Source: Emiliania huxleyi CCMP1516
Taxonomy: Eukaryota; Haptophyta; Isochrysidales; Noelaerhabdaceae
NCBI RefSeq assembly: GCF_000372725.1
Contig: NW_005196163.1
Location: 218,631-282,630, forward strand
Direction of reading: 5' to 3'
Length of the DNA: 64,000 bases
The translations under genes and the position numbers were made by a program. This document shows positions 50,136 to 61,223 of this stretch, piece after piece. The notes beneath the pieces were generated by a model, which was not told the DNA's origin, ran no database searches, and saw only the letters and a program-made list of their open reading frames with translations. How positions within the stretch are numbered: the stretch's first letter is position 1; every line of letters starts with the position of its first letter.

Positions 50136-52615
50136 TCATCCGGAGCCAGGGCGGAGCATCCAGCAGACTGGCAGCATGACCGCCCATTTCGTCGTGGCGG
50201 CGGCGGCGGCGGCGACGATGAGCCAGTCGGGCGCCGCGTCGAGGGACGGTGCGGCCGCGGCGTGCATGTGAAGCGCATTCTCGACGATGTCACAGCACGC
50301 GCCGAACGTTGCGAGCGCCTGCAGCCGGCGCCGGATTCTCCCGGCCGGCAGCAGCGCCGCGGCGCGGTGCACCAGCAGCGCCCCGTAAAGAACCGGATAC
50401 CACGCGTCGAGGAGAAAGTGCGCCCGGAAGTGCCAGAGCTCGCCGCCGGGCCGCCAGCCAGCGACGGCCGCGCGGAAGCGCGACGGCGAGAAGCAGAGCT
50501 GCAGCCGGAGCAGGTCCGGCCCGACCGGGCCGAGCAGCAGTAGGATGCCGGCCTGGGTGGCGCAGCACGCGGCAAAGAGCCGGCGGGGCTGCGCGGCCAG
50601 CACATCCTCAGTGCGGAGCAGCGGCGGGCGCGACGCCGACGCGAGGAGGGGGGCGACGCGCGGTGCGACGGCGGCGGCGAGCTGCAGCCGGTCGATCTTC
50701 GAGTTGTGCCGCAGGTCCATCGGCAGCGAGGGCAGCGGGAGGACCAGCTGGACAACCCCCTCCCACCGCGTCCCCGCCGCTCGCGCGAGCAGCTTCTGCG
50801 CGCGGTCCTCGCCCCACGGGCCGTAACGCGGCTCGTAGTCCGCCGCGAGTACCACGCACAGGACGGGAGCGACCTCGGTGCCGCGGCCTCCACCCTCACC
50901 GCCGCCCGCATCCCTGCCTCCGCCGCCACCGCGCGGGCTGCCGATGCCGACGAGCGCCGCAGCCTCGACGCCCGGCTCGTCGAGGAAGAGCAGCTCCGCG
51001 CACAGCGGCAAGACAAGCCCGTGCTGCGGCGTGCGAAAAGCGTGCGAGAGGCGGCCGCAGAACCAGAGCCGGCCGGCCGCGTCGACGTAGCCGAGATCGC
51101 CCATGCGGTGCCACAGCGCCGCCTCGTCCCCGCCGCCGGCCGCTCCCAAGTAGCGTGCCACCAGCGGGCCGGCGACACACAGCTCGCCGAGCTCGCCGGC
51201 GGGAAGCTCCTGTGTGCAGGACTCGCCGGCGTCAGGGGGGCGGGGAACGCAGTGGCGGCGCCCTCGCCGCAGGGAGTCGCCTCCGCCTCCGCCTCCGACG
51301 GCCCTGCGGCCGTTCGCACCACGCGCACCTTTGCGCCGGGTGCGACGTGGCCCACGCAGAGGCCGTGGCCGCGGCGCGCCCGTCCCGCAACCTCGGCGGA
51401 GAGGGCTTCGGCGGCGGTGAGGGTGGCGACAGGCAATGCCTCCGTCGCGCCGTAGCCGACGAGCAGCGGCGGAGCGGTGGGCAGCGCCGCGCGAAGCCGC
51501 TCGAGCATCGCCGGACTGACGGCCGCCTAGAGCGCGAGCGGTCGGTCTCGCGCGGGCGGGATGCGCTCGCGCAGCGCTGCGGTCGGCGGCGCCGAGGTGG
51601 TGATGAGCAGCTGCACCCCGGGCGGCAGCGAGAGGGCCTCGCCGCGCGCCTCAGCCAGCCGCGCCACCTTGCCCCACACGGCGACCGAGGCGGAGACGGC
51701 GGCAGGCTTGAGCGCCGCGACGGCAGCCAGCAGCGCTTCGGCCGAGGCGGCCGCTGGCCGGGTGACGGGGACGTGCGGGAAGGCGACGCTCAGGCCTGCG
51801 GGGCGGCGGGCGAGGGGAGATAGGCGTGCGCCGAATACGGACGCCGCCACGGTCAAGGGGTCCGGCGCCGCGCCTGCGAGCAGCCAGAGCATCGTGTACT
51901 GCAGCAGCGTCTCGACGATCAGCGCGCCGCGCCCGAGGCCGCCGTCGGCCGCGGCCGCGTCCACCTCTGCACGGATGCCGGCGAGGCGCGCGCGCAGCCC
52001 GCGGTGGGTCATCACCACGCCCTTGGGCGGGCCGGTGGAGCCCGACGTGAAGACGATCGCCGCCGCCGTGTCGGCGGCGACGGGCGCGCTCCGGACGGCG
52101 ACGCGGCGGGCGGCGACGTGGCGGGCTCCTTCTGCCTCGAAGGCACGGAGCGTCGGGCCGACACCGACGCCGAGGGCGCCGTCCACGAGGCGGAGCCCGA
52201 CGCTGCCGCGCGCGGCCGCGACGGCCGCGAAGAGCCCGAGGTGAACCGGGAGCGGTGCGGCGACCACCGCCGGCGCCACCCGCCGCACCGCGGCCGCCAC
52301 GCTGACGAGCCGCATCGACGGGTCGACAAAGACCGGGACGAGGGCGGCGCGGATGGCGCCGAGCACGAGCGGGAAGAGGGTGGCGCACGGCCGCATGAGA
52401 AGCTGCACGCGCGCGCCTGCGGCCAGCTGTCGCGAGGAAAAGGCGGCGCAGAAGGCTGCGGTGCGCGCCTCGACCTCGGCGTAGGTGAGCGGCTCCCAGC
52501 CGCCACCGCCAGCAGGCCAGAGGAGCGCGATCGTGTCCGGCTGCGAGCGAGCGTGCTCGACGAGGAGTGTGGTGATGTCCGCGTCGTCCGGCATCGGAGA
52601 GGAAGGCAAAGACAT
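50136..52615 (-). CDS. acyl-adenylating (AMP-binding) enzyme fused to a C-terminal membrane domain
   Basis: An ANL-superfamily enzyme that activates a carboxylic acid with ATP. Motifs in order: AAIVFTSGSTGPPKGVVMTH (phosphate loop), LVGYGATEALPVATL, LWHRMGDLGYVDAAGRLWFC and LPMDLRHNSKIDRLQL, where the Lys fits the last catalytic lysine. YGATEALPV and RHNSKI are closest to what I recall of OleC-type beta-lactone synthetases/fatty-acid ligases. After the ligase come ~160 residues with about four helices (LFAACCATQAGILLLLGP; AWYPVLYGALLVHRAAALL; ALATFGACCDIVENALHM; KWAVMLPVCWML), a separate membrane module. The start is taken at 52615 (MSLPSSPMPDDADITTLLVE). Junctions near 51510-51545 and 51200-51240 need splicing, and I could not place donors firmly. 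Confidence 0.72.
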
Positions 52616-52659
52616 ATGCTTCCTAGACATCTTCTTTGCGCTGTCACGCACACGACTTC

Positions 52660-52960
52660 ACACTTGAGTGTGTGTGTGACGCCAAGGGCTTATGCTCTGG
52701 CGAGACGTGAGGCGCATGCGCCCAGGAGGGGAGGGGGCATGTGTAACGACACTGCTAGAGATGCCTTTCGGGGCCCAGAGATAAAACTTCTGTGATGCCA
52801 TGCGTGACCTAGTAGTGTCCCCAGCTATGGGCGTGTCCACGTTGGAGCCAGGTGTGGTGTGGGCGCGAGAATAGCTCCGCCGTTCATGGAGGCAACCGAT
52901 GCGAGTCGACTGGTGTGTGTCGTCGTGGTTTCGTATCAAGAATACTCACTCACTTCACAC
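52660..52960 (-). repeat. dispersed repeat C, inverted copy
   Basis: Reverse complement of part of 19700-19975: AAGGGCTTATGCTCTGGCG, TGCCTTTCGGGGCCCAGAG, CCCCAGCTATGGGCGTGTCC and ATGGAGGCAACCGATGCGAG. It begins about 45 bp upstream of the acyl-adenylating gene start. Confidence 0.6.
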
Positions 52961-54433
52961 TTGAGCACTTGAGCACTTGATAGGGTCGATTCCGCATGGT
53001 ACGGGACCACTTCACACTTGTTATTGAGAAGGAAATACGTGCTATGGCGCTGTGCGCTGGTCTGTGAGAGGTTGAGGTGCGAGCCCTGCCTGGAGGCCCT
53101 GGGGATGGGGGAAGAAAGACTACAGATGATACTCGAGTAGATCTAGGTTGATACTAGGTTGAGAAGAATTTTACAACAACAGGCGGTCGCACAGCACGCT
53201 GCCGAGCCCAAAAGTCACACTGATCACTGTCAGTGTCAAATAAATAAACAAAGTGCAATGGAAAATCCAAAATCCAAATCGCAAACATAGAAACCCAAAC
53301 ACACACAGCCACGTGGCATAGGAGAGCAGGAGGTGAAAGGAGGTCAGCACAAGTCCAAGGACGCACGAGCGAGAAGCACAGCAGAGCAGACAGATGACGA
53401 TCACCACCCAGCGCACGAAATAAATAAAACGGACACCTCTACTGTGAGATGGGTAAAAAGGAACAGGTCCCCGCCCTTGCGATCTTTGTGCAGGGTTCTT
53501 TGTGTGGGTGTGGTCGGCGACTAGCCGGGGTCGTCCTCCCGATGGGGGACTAGCACTAGCCGTCTTCCACATGGACCCTCGGGTCCCTGCTGCTCCTAAT
53601 CTCTTCGTACATCCTCCTGCTGATCTCCGCAACGTCCTGCTCCCTCCCTCGACTCGCCCTGCGCGACTGATCCGCCTCCCCGTCGTCTGCCCTGCGTCGT
53701 CTGGTGACGGGTCCTCCATAGTCGGTTGAGGTCGCCGCCCTCCTCGAGTGCCAAAATTCTTGTTGGCTTCTAAAAATCTCTCTCTCTCTCTCTTTCCCCG
53801 CCCGCAAGGAAGGCGCGAGCGAGACACACGACTCCCACTCCGGCGGCCGCCCCACCCCCCCCCACCCCGCCCGACAGCCCCACCCCACAACCCCGACCCA
53901 CCCCGACCCAAGCAACCCCGCCCCAACCCGACCCGACCCGACCCACCCCCAAAGCGCACCCTTTTTGCTTTTAAGCCTAGGCCCTAGGGCTGGCCTGTGC
54001 CTGCCTAGCTAGTGCCACTGCGAATGAGCGAACGAAAGCAAGCAAGGGAAAGCGGCCGATAGAAATCAAGAACACGCAGTGTCTCACCTGAACAAGACTC
54101 AAGAGCAAGCGAGACAGATATTTTTAGCAATACCAAAAACGATTATTATTGTTTTTTGTCACACTCACTTGACACTGTGCAGGGGAAGATGCAGCGGCGC
54201 GAAACGTGGGGCCTGGGCGCGCCCGAGCCGCACGCCACCGCCGCGTGCTCGGGGCTCTCCCTTCGTCTCCGTCGCCAGCTAGAGGTGTAGAGCGGATTCG
54301 ACTCATCAATCTCACACGTACGTGGCTCTTGCTCCTCACACCACTGCCGCCAGCCCGCCACGAGAGCAGTTCACTTGACACTCTCGCGCGCGCACCTCTC
54401 GTCATACATTGCGCCTTGGTTGTCGGCCTCGCG
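52961..54433. repeat. repeat-rich region without supported genes
   Basis: It has an ACTTGAGCACTTGA duplication (52960-52980), the AAATAAATAAA/CTGTGAGATGGGTAAAAAGG block shared with 47.6 kb (53413-53480), a CT microsatellite (53777-53795) and a CCCGACCC tandem (53868-53945). The long minus-strand frame 53171-53959 reads through these repeats and is not accepted. Confidence 0.4.
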
Positions 54434-54713
54434 TCACTCAGGCGCAGGCGGGAACGCGATAAGCAGCAGCAGCAGCAGCAGCTCGGCGAGGGAGACTTGC
54501 ATCGTCCAAGGCCGGCCCGCCAGTCGCCGTGACGTCTGCTGCGGCAGCGATGTGAAGTGCAGGCTGGTGCTCTCGATGTGGACACGCGGCAGAAGGGCGG
54601 CGCACACGGCGCGCACAGGATAGACCGCCAACGCTGCCCAACGCGTCATGCCCTCCACCTCCCAGCGGCCACGGCGGTGCGGGGGCGCGGCATCGCGCGG
54701 CACGCCCTCCTTC

Positions 54714-54771
<58 letters not shown>

Positions 54772-55342
54772 GCTGGTACCTCGAGTGAGCAGAGCTGTCG
54801 TACTCCTCGATCAGCCTGGAGAGCTTGGGCACGGCGGCGGCCGCGGCGGCCGCAGATGCAGCGGCGGAGCGCTTGGCGCCGTGAGAAGAGAGGCGCAGGC
54901 ACAGGCGGCTCACTTCGCAGTCGACGGAGAAGGGGCAGATCCGCAGGCGATCGCAGGAGGCATGCTCGATGTGGAAGGGGAGGTGTATGTCCGCCTCGCC
55001 CGCGCCACTCAGCAGCATCGAGAAGAGCCGAGGCTGGAAGCTGACGCCCGTCAGCGTCACGTGAGCCATGTCGTCGATGACGATGTGCTCCGCCGCGAGC
55101 AGCGGGCTCAAAGCCCACAGCACGAAGCGCTCGGGCACGGCAGCGACCGGCCCGCATCGCGGCGACAGAGGTGCCTCCTTCTCCGTCAGCGGCGCCTCTG
55201 CCGTGATGCTGTCTTGCGTCGACGACGCAGCCGCCGAGGCTGCGGCCCGCCGCTTATTGACGTAGTGATACGGGTTGGGGATGCCGAACCTCTTGTGCAC
55301 CGTGTACTTCTTCTGCGGCGCGTTAACGGCGAGCGCACGCAT
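54434..55342 (-). CDS. hypothetical protein with poly-Gly tract
   Basis: The start at 55342 (MRALAVNAPQKKYTVHKRFG) leads to a 302-codon frame. A conserved-looking core is SPLLAAEHIVIDDMAHVTLT and FHIEHASCDRLRICPFSVDC, with alternating hydrophobic residues suggesting beta strands. A (CCG)n run at 54716-54772 encodes about 19 glycines. The last 15 residues are hydrophobic (LAELLLLLLLIAFPPAPE). I do not recognise a family; a lipid-transfer or membrane-associated role would be speculation. An upstream part of the frame, to 55591, is Pro/Ser/Leu repeat sequence opposite a GA tract and is excluded. Confidence 0.4.
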
Positions 55343-55633
55343 GCGGAGCGGAACCGAGTGCCGGGGCGGCGCGATGCTAAAAGAGCAAGGGACTGCAGAT
55401 ATCGTCCTTTGCGTGACACGATAGATGGGCCAGATGAGAGGGGAAGGGGGGAGGGAGGGAGAGGGAGGGAGAGGGAGGGAGAGAGGGAGAGAGGGAGAGA
55501 GGGAGAGGGAGAGGGAGAGAGAGAGAGAGAGGGGGGGGGGGGGATTACGAAAGAATACCCACAAGTCGTTCTCTCTCCTGCCAGTAGTCACCGATCATTA
55601 CGTGCGCCGCCCGATGTGCGCCGTCTTCTCGGC
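55343..55633. repeat. GA-rich low-complexity tract
   Basis: 55440-55545 is an almost pure G/A tract on the plus strand (GGGAGAGAGGGAGAGAGGG-type). No gene. It lies between two genes that point away from each other. Confidence 0.8.
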
Positions 55634-55654
55634 TTTAGGATCGCCTCTTTCGAG

Positions 55655-56394
55655 CGAGACGCGCTTTCGCCACTGCTTTCGCCGACCGCATCGACCACGA
55701 GGCGAAGGTGCGCATGGCCCAGTCCTCGTACAAGAAGGTGTGCGCCAAGTCCCCCGGCCGCATCCTCCCGCACGACCCCTTCGCCAAGAAGTCGGACTCC
55801 ACCGCGACCGACCACGAGGAGGTGCGGGCGGCGCTGGCCGACTCTGTCACCCGCACGTTCGACCCGGACGGCATCGTCGGCGGCTTTGTCGCTGGCGTCG
55901 GCACCGACCAGGTCGAGGACACCTTCCCCGACTCCAACCCCACCGACACGCCCGCCATCCTCAAGGCCAAGACGGCGGCGCGCAATGCGGCGGAGGCACG
56001 GGCGCGCGGCGGGCTGTGGGTCAAGTTCACCTCGTTCGTCACCACGCTGCCTCGCCCGTACATCGGCGCTTCCATCCTACTCGTCCTGCTCGCGTGCCTC
56101 ATCCCGGTCTACATGGGCTCGCCTGCCTCGATCGGCACGCCTGTGGCCGACGCCGTGGACGAGCCCTCGAACATGGGCGTGATGGTCGAGTCCGTCACCG
56201 CTCTGCCCCTCGAGCTGCCCACCGGGCCGGCGATTGACTCAGGTGGCGGAGCAGAGTACGCCATCGAGGAGGACCCGCTCCAGCCGATCTACCGCAAGGT
56301 CGCGGGCGACATGTTCCGCGCGGTGAATAACATCGACGTGCCCAAGACGGTCCCGCTCGTCCTCTCGTACACGTGCATCATGCTCGCCATGTAA
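55655..56394 (+). CDS. hypothetical single-pass membrane protein, partial
   Basis: An exon probably begins after TTTAG at about 55633-55637. The frame includes DRIDHEAKVRMAQSSYKKVC, HDPFAKKSDSTATDHEEVRA, a membrane helix RPYIGASILLVLLACLIPVY and an acidic luminal or external part (NNIDVPKTVPLVLSYTC). The 5' exons were not found and the first in-frame ATG is 55708. The frame ends at the edge of retroelement-derived patchwork DNA. A short frame just beyond (56404-56583, MDAMQAHALVGHVKVVDAYD) is of the same texture. Function unknown; an element-derived origin cannot be excluded. Confidence 0.35.
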
Positions 56395-56580
56395 GTGGCG
56401 CGCATGGACGCGATGCAGGCACACGCGCTTGTCGGGCATGTCAAGGTCGTCGACGCGTACGACACGACCGCCGGTGTGAACATGCCGGGATCGTATGCCG
56501 CTGGCGTCGACTCCAAGGCGGGCATGAACATGTTCCCGACGCCCGACTTCTTCCCTCACGGGTGGCGCGAGCCCGAGATG

Positions 56581-57381
56581 TGAAGGTCTTCAGTGACCAC
56601 TCACAAGCTGTTCCAAAGCCTGACAGAAATGTACTGTCAAAACTTTGTTCGCCCCCCTGCGCGCGCCATCATCTCCCGCACGATCCTGCCGCAGGTGGCG
56701 TTCGCACGCTCGCACGCCCCATTCTGCCACGGCTCGTAGGGGCAGCTGTTGCGGAGGGTGATGCCGTACTTGAGGCAGAGCTCGCGCACGGCGCTGGAGT
56801 TGAGGACGACCTCGTTGTCGCAGAACGCAACCCCTCCGCGGAACGTGTGGCCGTCCTTTCCCTCGTTCTCGGCGAAGTACTTGCGCAGGTAGGCAGGCGT
56901 CTGGCCCTTGGTCTGCAGGATGTACGGCGTGATGGTGCTGGTGTGCTCGTCGACGACCATAGATGCCGAAGGGGCTCAAGGGCAAGCCCGAGTACTGCTA
57001 CATCGATCCCATCACCGGCGAGGAGAAGGACATGGTGTGCGAGGTCGGCAACCTCTACGGCGCACCATCCGCAGGTAACGCTTGGTGGAACCACGTCAAG
57101 TCCATCAACAAGGCGTTTCCTGGGCTCGTTCAGTCCGAGGCGGACCCGAGCTGCTTCATCCTCACCCGCAACAGCACGAAACTCATCGTCGTCATCTACG
57201 TGGACGACTTCGGCATCTTCCACTCCGGGACCACCGCTGGCAAGGCGCTCGCGTACGAGTACATCGAGCACTTCAACAAGCACGTCGGCAAGCCGCTCAA
57301 GGTCCACGTGTGAAGGTCTTCAGTGACCACTCACAAGCTGTTCCAAGGCCTGACAGAAATGTACTGTCAAAACTTTGTTCA
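56581..57381. mobile_element. rearranged copia pol fragments between 70-bp direct repeats (fossil)
   Basis: Two nearly perfect 70-bp direct repeats (56581-56650 and 57312-57381, with TGAAGGTCTTCAGTGACCAC) bracket two pieces of a copia pol gene. The left piece (about 56653-56960, minus strand) is integrase-core sequence matching 60310-60625. The right piece (56963-57310, plus strand) is reverse-transcriptase sequence matching 58760-59105 in reverse. The pieces lie in opposite orientation, so this is a scrambled and non-functional relic. High identity to the long copy suggests a recent origin. Confidence 0.75.
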
Positions 57382-57665
57382 AACAAAAGTCCTGGCCCGC
57401 GGCCCCCACACCCACAATGACTATCAATCCAGGCTGCGGGTGAAGGGCAAAACCGCGCCGCTGCAGAACGGTTTTTGCAAAACCGCGCCGCAGCGGTACG
57501 AAACTGCGCAGGTGCAGTCCCTGAGTGGTAAGGACACTATGTGTGTGTGTGTGGCCGTCGACTAGACGGCTGCGCGGTCGTCGGTCTTCAACAGCCCCCA
57601 TCCTCGCATCGGGTAGCGAGGCTGAGGATCTGAAGAAGCTAGACGACTCCTACATCTCCTACTAT

Positions 57666-57842
57666 CGCGCGCACAATTGCGCAGCCTCCTCAAGGGCGGA
57701 GGACGAACATACAAGTGACTCGGGGAGCTCCAGGAGCGCCCATACTGCCGGTTGTCGCGCACAATTGCGCAGCCTCCTCAAGGGCGGAGGACGAACATAC
57801 AAGTGACTCGGGGAGCTCCAGGAGCGCCCATACTGCCGGTTG
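57666..57842 (+). repeat. 86-bp tandem duplication
   Basis: GCGCACAATTGCGCAGCCTC through CGCCCATACTGCCGGTTGTC is present twice in direct tandem (57666-57751 and 57752-57842), virtually identical. It lies immediately 3' of the copia pol gene (minus strand) and may be part of its flanking untranslated or terminal sequence. Confidence 0.8.
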
Positions 57843-57891
57843 TCGACTACATTTGATGAAGGGGAAGTCGGCGTTTCCCCTCTGTGCCGTC

Positions 57892-60849
57892 CTAGGCGGT
57901 GTCGTTCATGATCTCCTTGCGGAACGACTCGAACTCCTTGCGCGGGAGCGGCTTGGTGAAGAAGTCGGCGAAGTTCTTGAGGCTCTCGACGTACTCGACC
58001 TTGACCTCCCCGGACTCGACGAGCTCGCGAATCTTGAGCTCCTTGCGCAGGATGTGCTTCGTCTTGTCGTGCATGACCGGGTCCTCGGCGACGCGCAGCG
58101 CGGCCGTGTTGTCGATCTTGATGATGGTCGGGCCCTTGGGCTTGTAGCCGAGCGACGCGAGGAGCGAGCGCAGGTGGACCGCCTCGCAAGCCGCCAGCGT
58201 GCCGGCAGAGATCTCGGCCTCGAATGTCGAGAGGGAGATGTGACCCTGCTTCTTGGAGAAGTACGAGATGATCGCGGTGCCGATCTTGAAGGCGCAGCCG
58301 GAGGTGCTCTGGCGGGTGCACCAGTTCGCGTCGGAGCAGCCGAAGAGCTTGGGGTCGGCGACGCGCTCGTAGTGGAGGCCGAGGTCCTGCGTGCCGATGA
58401 GGTAGATGAGGCAGCGCTCGGCGGCGGCCTCGATGTTCGCGTCGGGCCAAGCCATGCAGCGCGCCAGCTGCGAGACGGTGTACTGGATGTCGGGGCGCGC
58501 GTTGGTGGCGAACATGAGGCTGCCGATGAGGCACTGGCAGCGCTGGAGGAGCTGCGGGTCGGGCGCGGTCTTCTTCTCGGCTGCGCTGATGACGATGGAC
58601 GGGAGGTCCTTGTCCGCGGGCACCTTGTAGCCCGCGTGCGTGACGCCTGACGGGAAGAAGCGCGCGCGCAGCGTGTCGATGTACTTGCTGGCAGACAGCT
58701 TGAAACCGGTCTGCGTCTTGGTGATGGTGAGCCCGAGGAACTCGTGCACCTTTCCCTCGTGGACCTTGAGCGGCTTGCCGACGTGCTTGTTGAAGTGCTC
58801 GATGTACTCGTGCGCGAGCGCCCTGCCAGCGGTGGTCCCGGAGTGGAAGATGCCGAAGTCGTCCACGTAGATGATGACGATGAGTTTCGTGCTGTTGCGG
58901 GTGAGGATGAAGCAGCTCGGGTCCGCCTCGGACTGAACGAGCCCAGGAAACGCCTTGTTGATGGACTTGACCATGTTCCACCAAGCGTTACCTGCGGATG
59001 GTGCGCCGTAGAGGTTGCCGACCTCGCACACCATGTCCTTCTCCTCGCCGGTGATGGGATCGATGTAGCAGTACTCGGGCTTGCCCTTGAGCCCCTTCGG
59101 CATCTCGCAGTACCAGGTCTCGCCCTCCCCGCGCTCCGCCCAGGTGTACGCCATGGGCTGGTCGCACGTGATGAGTTCCATGTCCTCCTGCGCGGCCACG
59201 TTGAGCACGGTGCGGGTCGTGCCGTAGCGGACGACGCTCGCGAAGGTCTTGGTGAAGTCGACGCCGGGCCGCATCAGGTTGCCCATGACACAGCCGCGCC
59301 ACTTGCACCGGCCGTCGGACTTCCGGGAGGCGATCTCCTTCAGCGGGAGGACGCGCACCTTGGCGGGGCGGCGCATGGGCTTGAGCGTGCCGTTCTGGAT
59401 GAGGCCGAGGAACTCGGTGTCATACGCCTTGTACCACGTGTCGCGCAGCTTGGGGTCGCGGATGTTGGCGATGTCCTTGTAGTGCTTGGGCACGATGTTG
59501 TCCGGCATGGGCATGATCTGGCCGTCCACGCTCGACATGTACGCGACGCACTGGTCCGTGGTGTTGCGGTAGACTGACGACGATGGGGATGCGGCCGCCG
59601 CAGCCGCCCAGATGCCGAAGGGCGTGGCATTGGCGGCGAGGCGGGCGTTGAGCATGTTGTTGTACTCGCCCGCCGAGACGCCGCCGCGGCTGCGGGTGGT
59701 GCGCGGCGCAGGCGCACCCGCTGCGGGCGGGTTGACGTTGCCGTCGTTGGCCGGGTCTGGCATGATCACCACCTCCTCGTCGAGGGTCAGCCCCCCGGCG
59801 TGGTTGTCGGTGGTGGGGAGGAAGACGGAGTCGCCGCGGGTTACGTTGTTGTCGAGCGTAGCCTTGTCCGACTCGTCGGGCATCTCGTCCGCGGTCACAA
59901 GCTCCGGCCACGCGCCCTCGATGTCCGTCGGGGTGAGGTCGGAGGTAGGAGCACGGTACTCGATGCCGTTCCAGAGCTCGTTGACGCAGAATGTCGCCTG
60001 CGTGGTGGTGCCGATGTGCCCCTTGCGCGGACCCTCGGTGATGACGTACTTCCAGCCGGGCGAAGTGCGCGAGATGCCGAGGAAGGCCGCCATCTCGCCC
60101 GTGGGTGAGACACCGTTCGCCACAAGGTGGGGGGGCGACTTGACGATCATCTTGCACGCCCACGGGTAGAACATGTTCATCTTGGGGCGCTGCCCGGTCT
60201 TGAGCTCGTACGCTGACTTGCCGGTGTCGCGCACGGCGAAGGTGGCGTTGGCGATGGTGGCCGCGTACACCCAGGCGTAGCCCCAGTACTGGTAGAGCTG
60301 GGCGGCGCCATGCCCCCCTGCGCGTGCCATCATCTCCCGCACGATCCTGCCGCAGGTAGCGTTCGCACGCTCGCACGCCCCATTCTGCCACGGCTCGTAG
60401 GGGCAGCTGTTGCGGAGGGTGATGCCGTACTTGAGGCAGAGCTCGCGCACGGCGCTGGAGTTGAGGACGACCTCGTTGTCGCAGAACGCAACTCCTCCGC
60501 GGAACGTGTGGCCGTCCTTTCCCTCGTTCTCGGCGAAGTACTTGCGCAGGTAGGCAGGCGTCTGGCCCTTGGTCTGCAGGATGTACGGCGTGATGGTGCT
60601 GGTGTGCTCGTCGACGACCATGAGTGCGTAGCGGTGCCCATCGACGCCTACCACACCCTTGGGCGACCAGAGGTCGTAGTGCGACGAGCCCCCGAAGCGA
60701 GTGGCCAGTGGCCGGCCGGTGCTGCGCCGCGCGTGGTACTTGGCGTTCGCCTGCAGCGCGGCGTCGTCGAGGCCCTCGTTGCGGTCCATCTTGGAGAGTT
60801 GTGCGCGAGGCGACCTCCTGAGGCTACCTGAGCTGGCAATGGATGCCAC
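57892..60849 (-). mobile_element. Ty1/copia retrotransposon pol region (fossil, incomplete element)
   Basis: One long frame of 985 codons on the minus strand carries, in copia order, an integrase core (YALMVVDEHTSTITPYILQT; NSCPYEPWQNGACERANATC), a reverse transcriptase (IIYVDDFGIFHSG; HEFLGLTITKTQTGFKLSAS) and RNase H with the typical ending NFADFFTKPL. The integrase zinc finger, gag and protease are not seen in the frame, and I find no paired long terminal repeats, so the element is incomplete in this window. The long open frame and close similarity to the pieces at 56.6-57.3 kb suggest a young insertion. Confidence 0.9.
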
Positions 60850-61223
60850 CAGGACGCACGGCTAGCAGGAGCCAGTCAGGCATGCCCTGCTGTGGAGCAG
60901 AGCCGGCTGGCGCACCGGCGATACTAACTCAGCGCGCCGCGAGAGGCGAATCTGGGCGACTTTGGAGGCGCAGTTCTCGAGCTTGCCGTCGACGATTGAT
61001 GTCGGGTAAATTGTCACTGCCGTCGGGGAAGGTCTTCTCTCAGCAGGCCGAGCGCCGTGGCCTGGCTCGGCTCGCCGCGAGTCGGGCGAATTTATCAGTG
61101 CCAAAACTCACGAGACCTCGATACTAACAAAGACTACCATACATGGAGAGAGAGAGAGTACATGGGGTACAGACATCGACAAGGTGTGTTCTCGGCAACG
61201 TCGGGCCGACCACGCTGTGCTCG
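60850..61223. other. intergenic, no gene seen
   Basis: This lies between the copia pol start and a cysteine-rich protein gene. A GGAGAGAGAGAGAGT run is at 61144-61158. I found no long terminal repeat matching the other side of the pol gene. Confidence 0.35.

Noticed and set aside
53171-53959. 262-codon minus-strand ORF with hydrophobic C-terminal half
   Set aside because: It reads through a CT microsatellite, a CCCGACCC tandem and a dispersed block shared with 47.6 kb; no domain and implausible composition.
57538-61140. Long terminal repeats around the copia pol gene
   Set aside because: I compared the sequence on both sides and found no matching pair; the 86-bp tandem at 57666 has no partner near 60850-61140.
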